Positions 26,610 to 35,380 of a stretch of DNA of 64,000 nucleotides are shown here, piece after piece. The notes below the pieces were generated by a model, which was not told the DNA's origin, did no database searches, and was given only the letters and a program-made list of their open reading frames with translations. This DNA comes from Acinetobacter lwoffii (GTDB lineage: Bacteria; Pseudomonadota; Gammaproteobacteria; Pseudomonadales; Moraxellaceae), in the NCBI RefSeq assembly GCF_002321025.1, contig NZ_DCLL01000053.1:1-64000 (forward strand). The letters run 5' to 3'. Position numbers and translations under genes: made by a program. Position 1 is the first letter of the stretch; each line of letters opens with the position of its first letter.

Positions 26610-27065
26610 ATGAACTATAAATCTCTAATGATCGCTGTCGTAGCAACCTCAGCCATGGGTATGACAGCTGCCAATGCAGGCAATACAACCAATACAGCCT
26701 TAGCTTCTGCACTAGGTGGTGTTGTTGGTGCTGCAGTAGGCAATAAAATGGGCGGTACTACTGGTGCAACAATCGGTTCAGCGATTGGTGGTGGTGCGGG
26801 TGCCGCAGTAGCAGCAAATAAACGTGACCGTAATGGTGCGATTATCGGTGGAGCCCTAGGTGGCGGTGCAGGTTATGCGGTAGGCCGAAACATGGCAGGC
26901 ACCAACGGTGGTTATATCGGTGCAGCACTGGGTTCAGCGGGTGGTTCAGCTTTAGGTAAAAAAGTCAGCGAAGACCGTCGTTATGATGACCGCAGCGAAC
27001 GTCGCTATAATTCTTCTCGTAACTACCGTTATAACGATTATCGCTATAACAACCGTCGTCGTTAA
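26610..27065 (+). CDS. Secreted glycine-zipper protein, second of the pair
   Basis: A 151-residue paralogue of the preceding protein. It has a signal peptide (about 1-24, MNYKSLMIAVVATSAMGMTA, then ANAGN) and the same Gly-zipper blocks (GNKMGGTTGATIGSAIGGGA; GRNMAGTNGGYIGAALGSAG). The C-terminal tail is different and longer, rich in Arg, Tyr and Asp (about 35 residues, ending YRYNNRRR). I choose ATG 26610 with AGGTG 6 nt upstream; a longer frame to 26529 would put non-signal residues first. The distinct tail suggests the two copies have different partners. Function unknown. Confidence 0.85.
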   Translation: MNYKSLMIAVVATSAMGMTAANAGNTTNTALASALGGVVGAAVGNKMGGTTGATIGSAIGGGAGAAVAANKRDRNGAIIGGALGGGAGYAVGRNMAGTNGGYIGAALGSAGGSALGKKVSEDRRYDDRSERRYNSSRNYRYNDYRYNNRRR

Positions 27066-27094
27066 AATTCTCTCCCCTTATTCTTTCCTCCTTT

Positions 27095-27124
27095 ATAAGC
27101 ATCTTCGGATGCTTATTTTTTTTG
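27095..27124 (+). terminator. Terminator after the second glycine-zipper gene
   Basis: ATAAGCATC and GATGCTTAT form a 9-bp stem with a TTCG loop, followed by a run of eight T. Confidence 0.9.
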
Positions 27125-27235
27125 CCTTTATTTTTTATCTTTATCTTTTAGTTTACACTTATATCGATTTTTTTCGATATACAAATACATTCTAAAGTCG
27201 TATGCTTTTAGAGATGTCTATTTAAGAGTAATACT

Positions 27236-28240
27236 ATGCGTACGCTTAACGATACCCAGTTCTCTATACTCGAACTGGTTCCTGTTCGTGACGACAAGAG
27301 CATTCAATTCGCGCTAAACCATGCGCTGGAACTTGCCCAAGCAGCAGAAAAATTGGGTTATCGGCGGATGTGGCTGGCAGAACATCATAATATGGATGGC
27401 ATTGCCAGTTCAGCAACCGCAGTTCTCTTAGGCTATTTACTGGCGAATACGAAAACCTTAACTTTAGGCTCTGGTGGAATTATGCTGCCGAATCATGCTC
27501 CACTAGTAGTGGCAGAACAGTTCGGCACCTTGGCAACGCTCTATCCGGATCGTATTGAACTGGGTCTGGGCCGCGCACCCGGTACAGATCAGATGACCAT
27601 GCGTGCCCTGCGTCGTGGCCATCAGGAAACCGAAGACCAATTCCCGCAGGATGTTCTGGAAATTCTGCAATATTTTAAAGATCCCATTCCAGGACAGCGT
27701 ATTGTGGCAACGCCGGGTCAAAGCACGCATGTACCCGTATGGCTTTTAGGTTCCAGCCTGTTTAGTGCACAGCTGGCTGCAAAACTCGGCCTACCTTATT
27801 CCTTCGCTTCGCATTTTGCCCCGCGTATGCTGGGTCAGGCCATTCAGCTGTATCGTGAAAATTTTGAACCATCTGAATATCTCGATCGTCCTTATGTGTC
27901 GATGGGCGTACCGACCTGTGTCGCAGATACCGATGAAGAAGCACAATATCTGTCGACCAGTGCCTATCAGCGGGTTTTATCACTGATTCGTGGGCAAAGC
28001 CTAAAACTTAAAGCACCAATTGATTCGATGGAAGGTCTGTGGTCGCCGCCGGAAAAAATGTCAGTCGATAATTTCTTTGCCATGGCTCAGGTCGGTTCCA
28101 AAGAAACCGTTAAAGCCGGTCTGGCATCGCTTTTAGCCAAATATGACGTGGATGAGTTTATCTTTACTTGCGACATCTATGACACTGACAAACGCCTACA
28201 TAACTTTGAGCTGTTGATGCAAATTAAAAATGGTCAGTAA
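27236..28240 (+). CDS. LLM-class flavin-dependent oxidoreductase
   Basis: A 334-residue luciferase-like monooxygenase (TIM barrel using FMNH2). Family hallmarks include an early FSILELVPVRDD, then RRMWLAEHHNMDGIASSATA, TLGSGGIMLPNHAPLVVAEQ, and PDRIELGLGRAPGTDQ. This matches the single-component YhbW-type subgroup, whose substrates are not known. It is monocistronic, flanked by a terminator on each side. An inverted repeat (TATATCG with CGATATA, 27160-27181) in its upstream region could be an operator. Confidence 0.87.
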   Translation: MRTLNDTQFSILELVPVRDDKSIQFALNHALELAQAAEKLGYRRMWLAEHHNMDGIASSATAVLLGYLLANTKTLTLGSGGIMLPNHAPLVVAEQFGTLATLYPDRIELGLGRAPGTDQMTMRALRRGHQETEDQFPQDVLEILQYFKDPIPGQRIVATPGQSTHVPVWLLGSSLFSAQLAAKLGLPYSFASHFAPRMLGQAIQLYRENFEPSEYLDRPYVSMGVPTCVADTDEEAQYLSTSAYQRVLSLIRGQSLKLKAPIDSMEGLWSPPEKMSVDNFFAMAQVGSKETVKAGLASLLAKYDVDEFIFTCDIYDTDKRLHNFELLMQIKNGQ

Positions 28241-28250
28241 ATAAGAGTTG

Positions 28251-28286
28251 CATCTACCTATTCTCAGCAATGGGTAGATGTTTTTC
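28251..28286 (+). terminator. Terminator after the LLM oxidoreductase gene
   Basis: CATCTACC and GGTAGATG pair across a 14-nt loop, followed by TTTTT. Confidence 0.8.
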
Positions 28287-28588
28287 ATCTTTAAAGATAA
28301 ATGACTAAAAGAAACATCCCAGTAAAATCATTTTTATTGACCTTTTCTATTAAAAAGCTTCTTTCTTGAACGAATACTTCACTTCTTTTCCTTCATCCAT
28401 CTCAGCAAGTTAAAAGTCATTCCTTTTGGATCGCCTGTAAATCCATTCAGTCTTCAATAAAATCAGATTTTATATTTTGGTCAAATAGATGACTGTCTAA
28501 GTTAAATTTTTCACTTTACCCTGGCTTGAGTTTTTGTTTATATCTCATACAAAGAAAATTAATTATTAAATAAATTCAAGGAATTCTA
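28287..28588. other. Intergenic region upstream of the monooxygenase-like fragment gene
   Basis: About 300 bp of AT-rich sequence with the presumed promoter of the next gene. I looked for the missing N-terminal half of a flavin monooxygenase here and found no readable frame resembling it. Confidence 0.4.
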
Positions 28589-29170
28589 ATGTCTACCAAG
28601 CATGATCCACACGCTGGTATTTTTGAAAATCGCCCCGAACATTTTCAGCAGTTTAATGGAATTAAAGTGCCCTCTTCCGAACTGTTAAAATTGGGTTATG
28701 CAGATAAAGATATTGCGATTATTGGCACGGATCAGTTTACCGTGAGCCAGCTGGATAAAATCAGTCAACATGCCCGTTCGGTAAAAGTTTTCCAGATTAA
28801 TCCTGCTTTTGTACTGCCCGGTTCCGACCGAATTCTGCAACGAATTATTAATCACCCATTGATTGGTAAAAATCGCCGCTTATTTAACAACCGCATTAAA
28901 AGCTTGCTTTCTCTGCGGTTTTTAGAAAATCAGGTGCAGAATTTGTGGCTAAGACGCCAGTTAATGCCAAATCTTGCATCTTCCCGTAAAATTTATCTGA
29001 AATCAGATCATTATTATGCTGCCCTACAGCGTGAAAATTGCCACCTAATTACCTGGCCGATTCTGAAAATTTCGGAAAATTCAATTCATTGTATTAATGG
29101 TGAACAGCATCCGGTCGATATCATTATTCATACTTATTTAGCAAGAAAAATAACTCACGCTGGCGAGTAA
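28589..29170 (+). CDS. Stand-alone degenerate middle domain of a flavin-containing monooxygenase
   Basis: The 193 residues align by eye with the central NADP-binding domain of Baeyer-Villiger/FMO-type monooxygenases. KDIAIIGTDQFTVSQLD sits where those have the GxGxxA Rossmann motif, followed by VKVFQINPAFVLPGSD. SDHYYAALQRENCHLITWPI then matches the usual DDYYPALQRPNVEL region, and EQHPVDIIIHTYL the DVDVIIYATGF region. The N-terminal FAD domain and the final domain are absent, and the Rossmann glycines and fingerprint His are changed. AAGGA before the ATG and an intact frame suggest expression. It is either a repurposed domain or a relic. Confidence 0.6.
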   Translation: MSTKHDPHAGIFENRPEHFQQFNGIKVPSSELLKLGYADKDIAIIGTDQFTVSQLDKISQHARSVKVFQINPAFVLPGSDRILQRIINHPLIGKNRRLFNNRIKSLLSLRFLENQVQNLWLRRQLMPNLASSRKIYLKSDHYYAALQRENCHLITWPILKISENSIHCINGEQHPVDIIIHTYLARKITHAGE

Positions 29171-29360
29171 AAATGAAAAATTGGTAAGCTGATAATGAGA
29201 TTTTTATTTACGTATCAAGAACCGACATGATGATTTATTCAACAAAATGAGCAAAGAAGACTCTTTTATATTTCAGAATATGATAGTTGGTATTTTCTTA
29301 GAATTATAAAATTCATACATTATTTCGATTAATCAATGCTTACTTGTAATTTTTAGCTAT

Positions 29361-29387
29361 AAATCAAAGCCAAACCGAAGTTTGGCT
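29361..29387 (-). terminator. Terminator after ppsR
   Basis: GCCAAAC and GTTTGGC pair around a loop that reads TTCG on the transcribed (minus) strand, followed by TTTGATTT. Confidence 0.75.
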
Positions 29388-29399
29388 CTGGTTGGTTTC

Positions 29400-30236
29400 T
29401 TAACCGATTCGACGTTTTAAACCAGTCATCTGCAACACACGTGTTGAGATTTCCTCAATCGACATTTCAGAGACATTCAGGTACTTGATGCCTTCCGAAA
29501 TATAAATCCCTTCAATCGCACGTAACTCCATCTGACACTGACTAAAGCTGGCATAACGGCTATTGGCCTTACGCTCAGAACGAATGGCCACAAGGCGTTC
29601 CGCATCAATCATCAGGCCAAACAGCTTGTTTTTATGCGGTCGCAGCACGGCTGGCAGTCGGTTATCATCCAAATCTTCTTCAGTCAGTGGATAGTTCGCC
29701 ACGCGAATACCGAACTGCAAAGACAGATAAATAGAGGTCGGGGTTTTACCTGAACGCGATACACCAATCAGGATCAGGTCAGCTTTATCATAATGACGGG
29801 TACGTGCGCCGTCGTCGTTATCTAAAGCAAAATGAACAGCATCAATACGGGCCTTATAAGACTCAGAGTCGGTCACCGCATGGGTCTGCCCGACTAAAGT
29901 TGTAGGAATCGTGCCTAATTCATCAGCCAACTTACTAATAAGCCCTTCAAATACATCAAGATTTACTGCATTTGCGGTGTTAATGATGTCGCGCACATAG
30001 GGATCAACCAGGGTGTCAAATACCAGCGGTTTTTCACCGTCGATTTGAGCTCTTGCATTGATCTCTGCCACCACGTTTGTGGCCGCCTCTTCGGAACTAA
30101 TGTAAGGAATAATATGAATGTCAAATTTCACATGCGGAAACTGCGCTAACAGCGAGTGTCCAAGGGTTTCAGCGGTGATGGCGGTACCATCTGAAATAAA
30201 GAAAACACTACGCTGAATTTGTTTACCTTCCGACAT
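29400..30236 (-). CDS. ppsR: PEP synthetase regulatory protein (bifunctional kinase/pyrophosphorylase)
   Basis: PpsR (DUF299) inactivates PEP synthetase by ADP-dependent phosphorylation of a Thr and reactivates it by Pi-dependent dephosphorylation. The 278-residue protein has the family N-terminus SVFFISDGTAITAETLGHSL, a P-loop GVSRSGKTPTSIYL, and the conserved IRSERKANSRYAS region. It is divergently transcribed from ppsA, its target, across a 154-bp spacer, the standard genetic arrangement that allows joint control. Confidence 0.95.
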   Translation of the reverse strand: MSEGKQIQRSVFFISDGTAITAETLGHSLLAQFPHVKFDIHIIPYISSEEAATNVVAEINARAQIDGEKPLVFDTLVDPYVRDIINTANAVNLDVFEGLISKLADELGTIPTTLVGQTHAVTDSESYKARIDAVHFALDNDDGARTRHYDKADLILIGVSRSGKTPTSIYLSLQFGIRVANYPLTEEDLDDNRLPAVLRPHKNKLFGLMIDAERLVAIRSERKANSRYASFSQCQMELRAIEGIYISEGIKYLNVSEMSIEEISTRVLQMTGLKRRIG

Positions 30237-30338
30237 TAAAATTCTCCTCCAACATTTGTCTTAGTGCTATATAATCTTTATAGTAAACCGATCTTACATG
30301 ACTGTCGCTTAGTAAAATCAAAAACCTAGATGATTTGC

Positions 30339-30344
30339 TATACT
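30339..30344 (+). promoter_or_regulatory. Extended -10 box of the ppsA promoter
   Basis: TGCTATACT is an extended -10 element (TGn-TATACT) about 47 nt before the ppsA start codon. No good -35 hexamer is visible, which is usual for extended -10 promoters. Confidence 0.5.
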
Positions 30345-30390
30345 CTCATGCCGAGATAGTGATTAATACTGCAAAAGTGGAGTAACAACT

Positions 30391-32769
30391 TTGGAAGCGC
30401 GCGTAATTGGTCTGGAAAAATTAGGGAAGCACGACGTTGAGCTGGTCGGTGGGAAAAACTCATCACTAGGCGAAATGATCAGCCACTTATCAAATGCTGG
30501 TGTATCTGTGCCAGGTGGTTTCGCAACGACTGCCGATGCCTACCGTGAATTTCTCGAGCAAAGTGGCCTAAACGCTAAAATCAATGCAGAGCTTGCTGCA
30601 CTCAATGTTGATGATGTAAATGCACTTGCTGAAACTGGCGCAAAAATTCGTCAATGGATTGTGGATACTCCACTTACGCCTGCATTAGAACAAGAAGTTC
30701 GTACAGCATTTGCAGAACTTTCTAACGGCAACCCTGACATCGCGGTTGCCGTTCGTTCTTCTGCAACTGCAGAAGATTTGCCGGATGCTTCTTTTGCCGG
30801 CCAGCAAGAAACTTTCTTGAACATTCGTGGTATCGATAACGTTCTGATCGCAATCAAAGAAGTGTTTGCATCTTTGTACAACGACCGCGCAATCTCATAC
30901 CGTGTACACCAAAACTTTGCCCATGATGTAGTTGCCCTGTCTGCTGGTGTACAACGCATGGTTCGTTCAGAAACTGGCGCTGCAGGTGTGATGTTTACGC
31001 TAGATACTGAATCAGGCTTCCGTGATGCAGTATTCATTACTGCATCTTATGGTTTGGGTGAAATGGTCGTTCAAGGTGCAGTTAACCCGGACGAATTCTA
31101 TATTTCTAAACCGCTTTTAAATGCAGGCCGACACGCGATCCTTCGTCGCAACCTGGGTTCTAAGCACCAGAAAATGATTTATGGTGAAGAAGCATCTGCA
31201 GGTAAATCTGTCGTTGTCGTGGATGTGGAAAAAGCTGAACGCCAACAGTTCGCTTTAAACGACCAGGAATTACAAGAACTTGCTAAACAAGCGCTGATCA
31301 TTGAAAACCACTACGGTGCACCAATGGACATCGAGTGGGCAAAAGATGGCGATGATGGCAAGATTTACATCGTTCAGGCGCGTCCTGAAACTGTAAAAAG
31401 CCGTGAAAATGTCGGCACCATGGAACGCTACCTGTTGAAACAACGTGGCACTGTAATTTGTGAAGGTCGTTCAATCGGTCAACGCATTGGTTCTGGTAAA
31501 GTCCGCATCGTAACGTCGATTAAAGAAATGGACAAAGTACAAGATGGTGATGTTCTTGTATCTGATATGACTGACCCGGATTGGGAACCAGTCATGAAAC
31601 GTGCAGCTGCGATTGTAACAAACCGTGGTGGTCGTACTTGTCACGCTGCAATCATTGCACGTGAGCTTGGTGTTCCTGCAATCGTTGGTTGTGGTAATGC
31701 AACTGAAGTTCTTGTAGACGGTCAGGAAGTGACTGTGTCTTGTGCCGAAGGTGATACTGGCTTTATCTATGAAGGCGCACTAGATTTTGAAATTCAAAAG
31801 AATTCAATTGAGTCTATGCCTGCTCTTCCATTTAAAGTCATGATGAACGTGGGTAACCCGGACCGTGCATTTGACTTTGCTCAAATTCCAAACGCAGGTA
31901 TTGGTCTGGCGCGTCTTGAATTCATTATTAACCGTATGATTGGTGTTCACCCGAAAGCATTGATCAATATTGACAGCCTTCCACGTGAAACACGTGCAGC
32001 AGTCATGGCGCGTACTGCAGGTTATGCATCTCCAATCGAATTCTATGTAGAGAAACTGGTCGAAGGTATCTCGACACTTGCTGCTGCATTTGCAGACAAG
32101 CCAGTCATTGTTCGTATGTCAGACTTTAAGTCTAACGAATACGCAAACTTGATCGGTGGTAAGTTATACGAACCAGAAGAAGAAAACCCGATGCTAGGTT
32201 TCCGTGGTGCAAGTCGCTACGTTTCTGATAACTTCCGTGATTGCTTCGAACTTGAATGTCGTGCATTAAAAAAGGCACGTGATGAAATGGGTTTAACCAA
32301 TATCCAGATCATGATTCCATTTGTTCGTACTGTTGCTGAAGCGAAACGTGTCATTGAACTTCTTGCATTAAATGGTCTTAAGCGCGGTGAAAATGGCCTT
32401 AAAGTGATCATGATGTGTGAACTTCCAACCAATGCTTTATTGGCAGATCAGTTCCTTGAACATTTCGATGGTTTCTCTATTGGTTCAAACGACTTGACAC
32501 AATTAACACTTGGTCTTGACCGTGACTCTGGTATTGTCTCTCACCTATTTGATGAGCGCGACCCTGCGGTTAAAGCGTTGCTTTCTCTTGCAATTCAAGC
32601 ATGCCGTAAAGCTGGCAAATATGTAGGCATTTGTGGTCAAGGTCCTTCTGATCACCCAGATCTTGCACAATGGTTAATGGAACAAGGTATCGACTCTGTA
32701 TCTTTAAACCCAGACTCGGTACTTGAAACTTGGTTCTTCTTGGCTGAAGAAAAAGTGCAAAAAGCATAA
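30391..32769 (+). CDS. ppsA: Phosphoenolpyruvate synthase
   Basis: PpsA converts pyruvate and ATP to phosphoenolpyruvate, AMP and phosphate, the entry to gluconeogenesis. The 792-residue length equals that of the E. coli enzyme. Domains in order: ATP-binding (VGGKNSSLGEMI near the start; AVRSSATAEDLPDASFAGQQ), the phospho-His swivelling domain with GGRTCHAAIIAREL (His near 418), and the PEP/pyruvate TIM barrel ending with the catalytic Cys in VGICGQGPSDHP. Start is TTG at 30391, supported by GGAG 8 nt upstream and by homology of the first residues. Codon use is biased towards CGT, GGT and GAA, suggesting strong expression. Confidence 0.96.
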   Translation: MEARVIGLEKLGKHDVELVGGKNSSLGEMISHLSNAGVSVPGGFATTADAYREFLEQSGLNAKINAELAALNVDDVNALAETGAKIRQWIVDTPLTPALEQEVRTAFAELSNGNPDIAVAVRSSATAEDLPDASFAGQQETFLNIRGIDNVLIAIKEVFASLYNDRAISYRVHQNFAHDVVALSAGVQRMVRSETGAAGVMFTLDTESGFRDAVFITASYGLGEMVVQGAVNPDEFYISKPLLNAGRHAILRRNLGSKHQKMIYGEEASAGKSVVVVDVEKAERQQFALNDQELQELAKQALIIENHYGAPMDIEWAKDGDDGKIYIVQARPETVKSRENVGTMERYLLKQRGTVICEGRSIGQRIGSGKVRIVTSIKEMDKVQDGDVLVSDMTDPDWEPVMKRAAAIVTNRGGRTCHAAIIARELGVPAIVGCGNATEVLVDGQEVTVSCAEGDTGFIYEGALDFEIQKNSIESMPALPFKVMMNVGNPDRAFDFAQIPNAGIGLARLEFIINRMIGVHPKALINIDSLPRETRAAVMARTAGYASPIEFYVEKLVEGISTLAAAFADKPVIVRMSDFKSNEYANLIGGKLYEPEEENPMLGFRGASRYVSDNFRDCFELECRALKKARDEMGLTNIQIMIPFVRTVAEAKRVIELLALNGLKRGENGLKVIMMCELPTNALLADQFLEHFDGFSIGSNDLTQLTLGLDRDSGIVSHLFDERDPAVKALLSLAIQACRKAGKYVGICGQGPSDHPDLAQWLMEQGIDSVSLNPDSVLETWFFLAEEKVQKA

Positions 32770-32781
32770 GCAATTTTGAAT

Positions 32782-32810
32782 AAAAAAGACCCTTTGATAG
32801 GGTCTTTTTT
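32782..32810 (+). terminator. Terminator after ppsA
   Basis: AAAAAAGACCCT and AGGGTCTTTTTT form a 12-bp stem with a 5-nt loop and T tract. Confidence 0.9.
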
Positions 32811-33188
32811 ATGAGACAGCTATTATGATTTATTGTTTGAAAATTAATAACTAAAGTCCCAATCTAAAGCTAATCCATTGAATTTATAAAAATAATTAAA
32901 AAAAAGCTTATCAACACATGAAAACTGTAATGACAAACAAATACCAACAGTAAAGTCATATCAAAATGGCAATAATAATGAATAACCATTGGATGTTCGG
33001 GAAGATATTTTTAAGAATGGTGATCCTTGCAATTTTGTATGGGCGCATTTTTAATAAGAAATATGATTGAAAATCCTTAATTAATCTATATCTTACGATG
33101 AGAGAATGTTTGTTTTCAAAACAGAATTCAATACAATCTTGTTCAAAGCTATTATCAGTTCACATTTATATATTGAGATTCAGTCTAT
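32811..33188. other. AT-rich intergenic region, 378 bp
   Basis: Very AT-rich region ahead of the RDD-family gene. It contains one possible tiny ORF (separate entry) and otherwise no feature I can support. Confidence 0.4.
32978..33070 (+). CDS. Possible 30-residue membrane peptide
   Basis: ATG 32978 to TGA 33068-33070 encodes MNNHWMFGKIFLRMVILAIL then YGRIFNKKYD: one short hydrophobic helix with basic residues on both sides. The ribosome binding site is poor, so coding status is doubtful. Composition is the only support. Confidence 0.22.
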   Translation: MNNHWMFGKIFLRMVILAILYGRIFNKKYD

Positions 33189-33986
33189 ATGCAGATTTAC
33201 TTGGCACGAAACAATCAACAAGCTGGTCCATATACGCTCGAGCAATTGAATCAGATGCTGGCGAATCAACAAGTCATGCTGACTGACCTGGCATGGCATC
33301 AAGGCATGACCGAGTGGAAAGCCTTAGGTGAACTTACCCAAGGAAAATCGGTATATCAACCCGAAGGTTATGTCGCTCCAGCAGTCACACCTGAAACGCC
33401 GGTATTCCAGAATAGCCAACCAACGACTTCGGCCTACTCACAGCCTCATACTCAAACAGCAACTCAAAAAAATGAACTTGCCAGTATTCCAAGCCGTATC
33501 CTGGCCAAAATTGTAGACGTATTACTGTGGCTACCAGCAACCTTCATTTTGACTGCTTTTTTTACGCCTGAACAGGAAACCCGGTTTGCTCAACTGAATG
33601 AAGAATTCATGAATGTTGTGCTGAGTAGCGATGCAGATCCTGCAATGGCTCAGCAATTACAGACTCAAATGTTTGAGATGTTTTCTCAGCAGGCGTGGCT
33701 TGCCACAGCGGTCTATTTGATTATCATGTTGGCCATTCAAGCCTTTCTGATTGCCAAATCAGGCCAAAGTATTGGTAAAAAGCTCACGAAAATCAAAATT
33801 GTAGATGCAGAATCAGGTGAAAAGCCCAGCCTGTTACGCGCCTTCACTATTCGTAGTGTATTTTTCATATTTTTAAATATTGTATTTATGCCACTGAGTT
33901 TAATTATTGACTGGGCCTTCGGATTGGGCAAAAAACGTCAAACCTTGCACGATAAACTCGCAAAAACGCAAGTTGTGAAACAATAG
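33189..33986 (+). CDS. RDD family membrane protein with N-terminal GYF_2 domain
   Basis: A 265-residue protein. Residues 1-48 form a GYF_2 domain (IYLARNNQQAGPYTLEQLNQ; WHQGMTEWKALGEL), a fold that binds proline-rich peptides. A Thr/Gln/Pro-rich linker spans about 55-95. The C-terminal RDD domain (about 98-262) has three TM helices and the conserved SIPSRILAKIVDVLLWLP start plus QSIGKKLTKIKIVDAESGEK. RDD proteins are poorly characterised; some act in ion transport. The start Met is supported by the domain boundary more than by the ribosome binding site. A hairpin follows, then the cyo operon. Confidence 0.85.
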   Translation: MQIYLARNNQQAGPYTLEQLNQMLANQQVMLTDLAWHQGMTEWKALGELTQGKSVYQPEGYVAPAVTPETPVFQNSQPTTSAYSQPHTQTATQKNELASIPSRILAKIVDVLLWLPATFILTAFFTPEQETRFAQLNEEFMNVVLSSDADPAMAQQLQTQMFEMFSQQAWLATAVYLIIMLAIQAFLIAKSGQSIGKKLTKIKIVDAESGEKPSLLRAFTIRSVFFIFLNIVFMPLSLIIDWAFGLGKKRQTLHDKLAKTQVVKQ

Positions 33987-33999
33987 TGCAGGAATACAC

Positions 34000-34029
34000 A
34001 AAATGGGATGAATATCATCCCATTTTGAT
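34000..34029 (+). terminator. Hairpin terminator after the RDD gene
   Basis: AAAATGGGATG and CATCCCATTTT pair perfectly (11 bp) around AATAT; the T tract is short (TTTTGATT). Confidence 0.7.
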
Positions 34030-34282
34030 TACAGAACTTTGAAATTGAAATAAAATTCCCATAACCCCCCCAATCCAGACCAGCAAAATCGGTTTTTATT
34101 ACAGGCATTTAAAGCGCCCTAGATATAGCTTAGTTCGTGAATCTCAGGCATAATGCCCTACAACGTAGCGGTGTATTGTGATTAATAGGATGTTTTGTAA
34201 AATTCAGCCTTTTTTGTCATGTGCACTTTAATCGCTATCCCATATTAAATTAGGGAATGGGACTCTTCACCGAGGTTGTAAA

Positions 34283-35377
34283 ATGAGACAAACGATTTTA
34301 GCTGTATTGTCTTTATCTGCGATGACTGCACTCTTGACCGGGTGTGGTGGTGATATGGTACTTCTGAACTCTAAAGGTCCAGTTGCAGCAGGTCAAAGTA
34401 ACCTGATGATGACTGCGATTTACTTAATGCTTTTGGTGGTTATTCCATCAATCATCATGGCATTATGGTTCGGTTGGAAATATCGTGCATCGAATAAAGA
34501 CGCAGACTATAAACCTACATGGGTACACTCTACTGCGATTGAAATTGTAGTATGGGGTATCCCTGTCATTATTATTGGTATTTTAGCTTGGTTAACTTGG
34601 TGGGGTTCCCACAAGTATGACCCATACCGTCCAATTGAAGCAGATAAAGCGCCATTAACTGTTCAGGTTATTGCTGAGCAATTTAAATGGATCTTCATCT
34701 ATCCTGAGCAAGGCATTGCAACTGTTAACGAATTGCGTTTCCCAGAGCAAACTCCGGTAAGCCTTCGTTTAACCTCTAACTTCACGATGAACTCGTTCTT
34801 CATCCCGGCGTTAAGTGGTCAGATTTATGCAATGGCAGGTATGCAAACTCACCTTAACTTCTTAGCTGATGAAACTAGTCCAGCTGAAGGTTATCGTGGT
34901 TTCTCTTCAAACTATTCAGGTTACGGCTTCTCACAAATGCGCTTCCGTGCACATTCTGTGACTGATGCCCAGTTTGCCGAATGGGTTTCTGCTATTCAGG
35001 CAGGAAACGGTACTTCAGTTAACCCTAATGCAGTACAAAAAACTGTTCTAGACCAAGCTGAATTTGCAAGCTTACGTGACGGTAACCGCGGTGTTCACCA
35101 GATCGAAGCGATTATTGCAAGAGCTAAGACTCCTGAAGAGAAGGCTGCTGCTGAAGCAATGAAGCCTTACCCTACTAAGCCACATCCTGTGACTTACTAC
35201 TCTTCTGTAGAGCAAGGTTTGTTTGAATCTGTGATTCACAAGTATATGAGTAACTACCACGGTGCTGACCATTCAGCTCCTGTAGAAGCTGCAGCGACTG
35301 ATGCTGTTGCTCATGAAGCGTCTGCTTCTGAAGCTCATGTAGCTGGTGAACATGCGACTGCTTCTCAAGGAGAATAA
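34283..35377 (+). CDS. cyoA: Cytochrome bo3 ubiquinol oxidase subunit II
   Basis: CyoA is the periplasm-facing subunit of the proton-pumping quinol oxidase. The 364-residue precursor has a lipoprotein signal peptide with lipobox LLTGC (Cys about 21), two TM helices (about 44-65 and 88-110), then a cupredoxin domain that lacks the CuA ligands, as expected for a quinol rather than a cytochrome c oxidase. WKWIFIYPEQGIA-type and TNFTMNSFFIPALSGQIYAM-type segments are characteristic. The Ala/His/Glu-rich C-terminal tail (about 330-364) is a low-complexity extension. It is first in cyoABCDE and preceded by GAGG 7 nt from ATG. Confidence 0.96.
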   Translation: MRQTILAVLSLSAMTALLTGCGGDMVLLNSKGPVAAGQSNLMMTAIYLMLLVVIPSIIMALWFGWKYRASNKDADYKPTWVHSTAIEIVVWGIPVIIIGILAWLTWWGSHKYDPYRPIEADKAPLTVQVIAEQFKWIFIYPEQGIATVNELRFPEQTPVSLRLTSNFTMNSFFIPALSGQIYAMAGMQTHLNFLADETSPAEGYRGFSSNYSGYGFSQMRFRAHSVTDAQFAEWVSAIQAGNGTSVNPNAVQKTVLDQAEFASLRDGNRGVHQIEAIIARAKTPEEKAAAEAMKPYPTKPHPVTYYSSVEQGLFESVIHKYMSNYHGADHSAPVEAAATDAVAHEASASEAHVAGEHATASQGE

Positions 35378-35380
35378 GAC

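Noticed and set aside
28287..28588. Minus-strand reading frame near 28390-28460 (…GDPKGMTFNLLRWMKEKK)
   Set aside because: About 23 codons only, stops just upstream, no start or ribosome binding site; too short to call a remnant.
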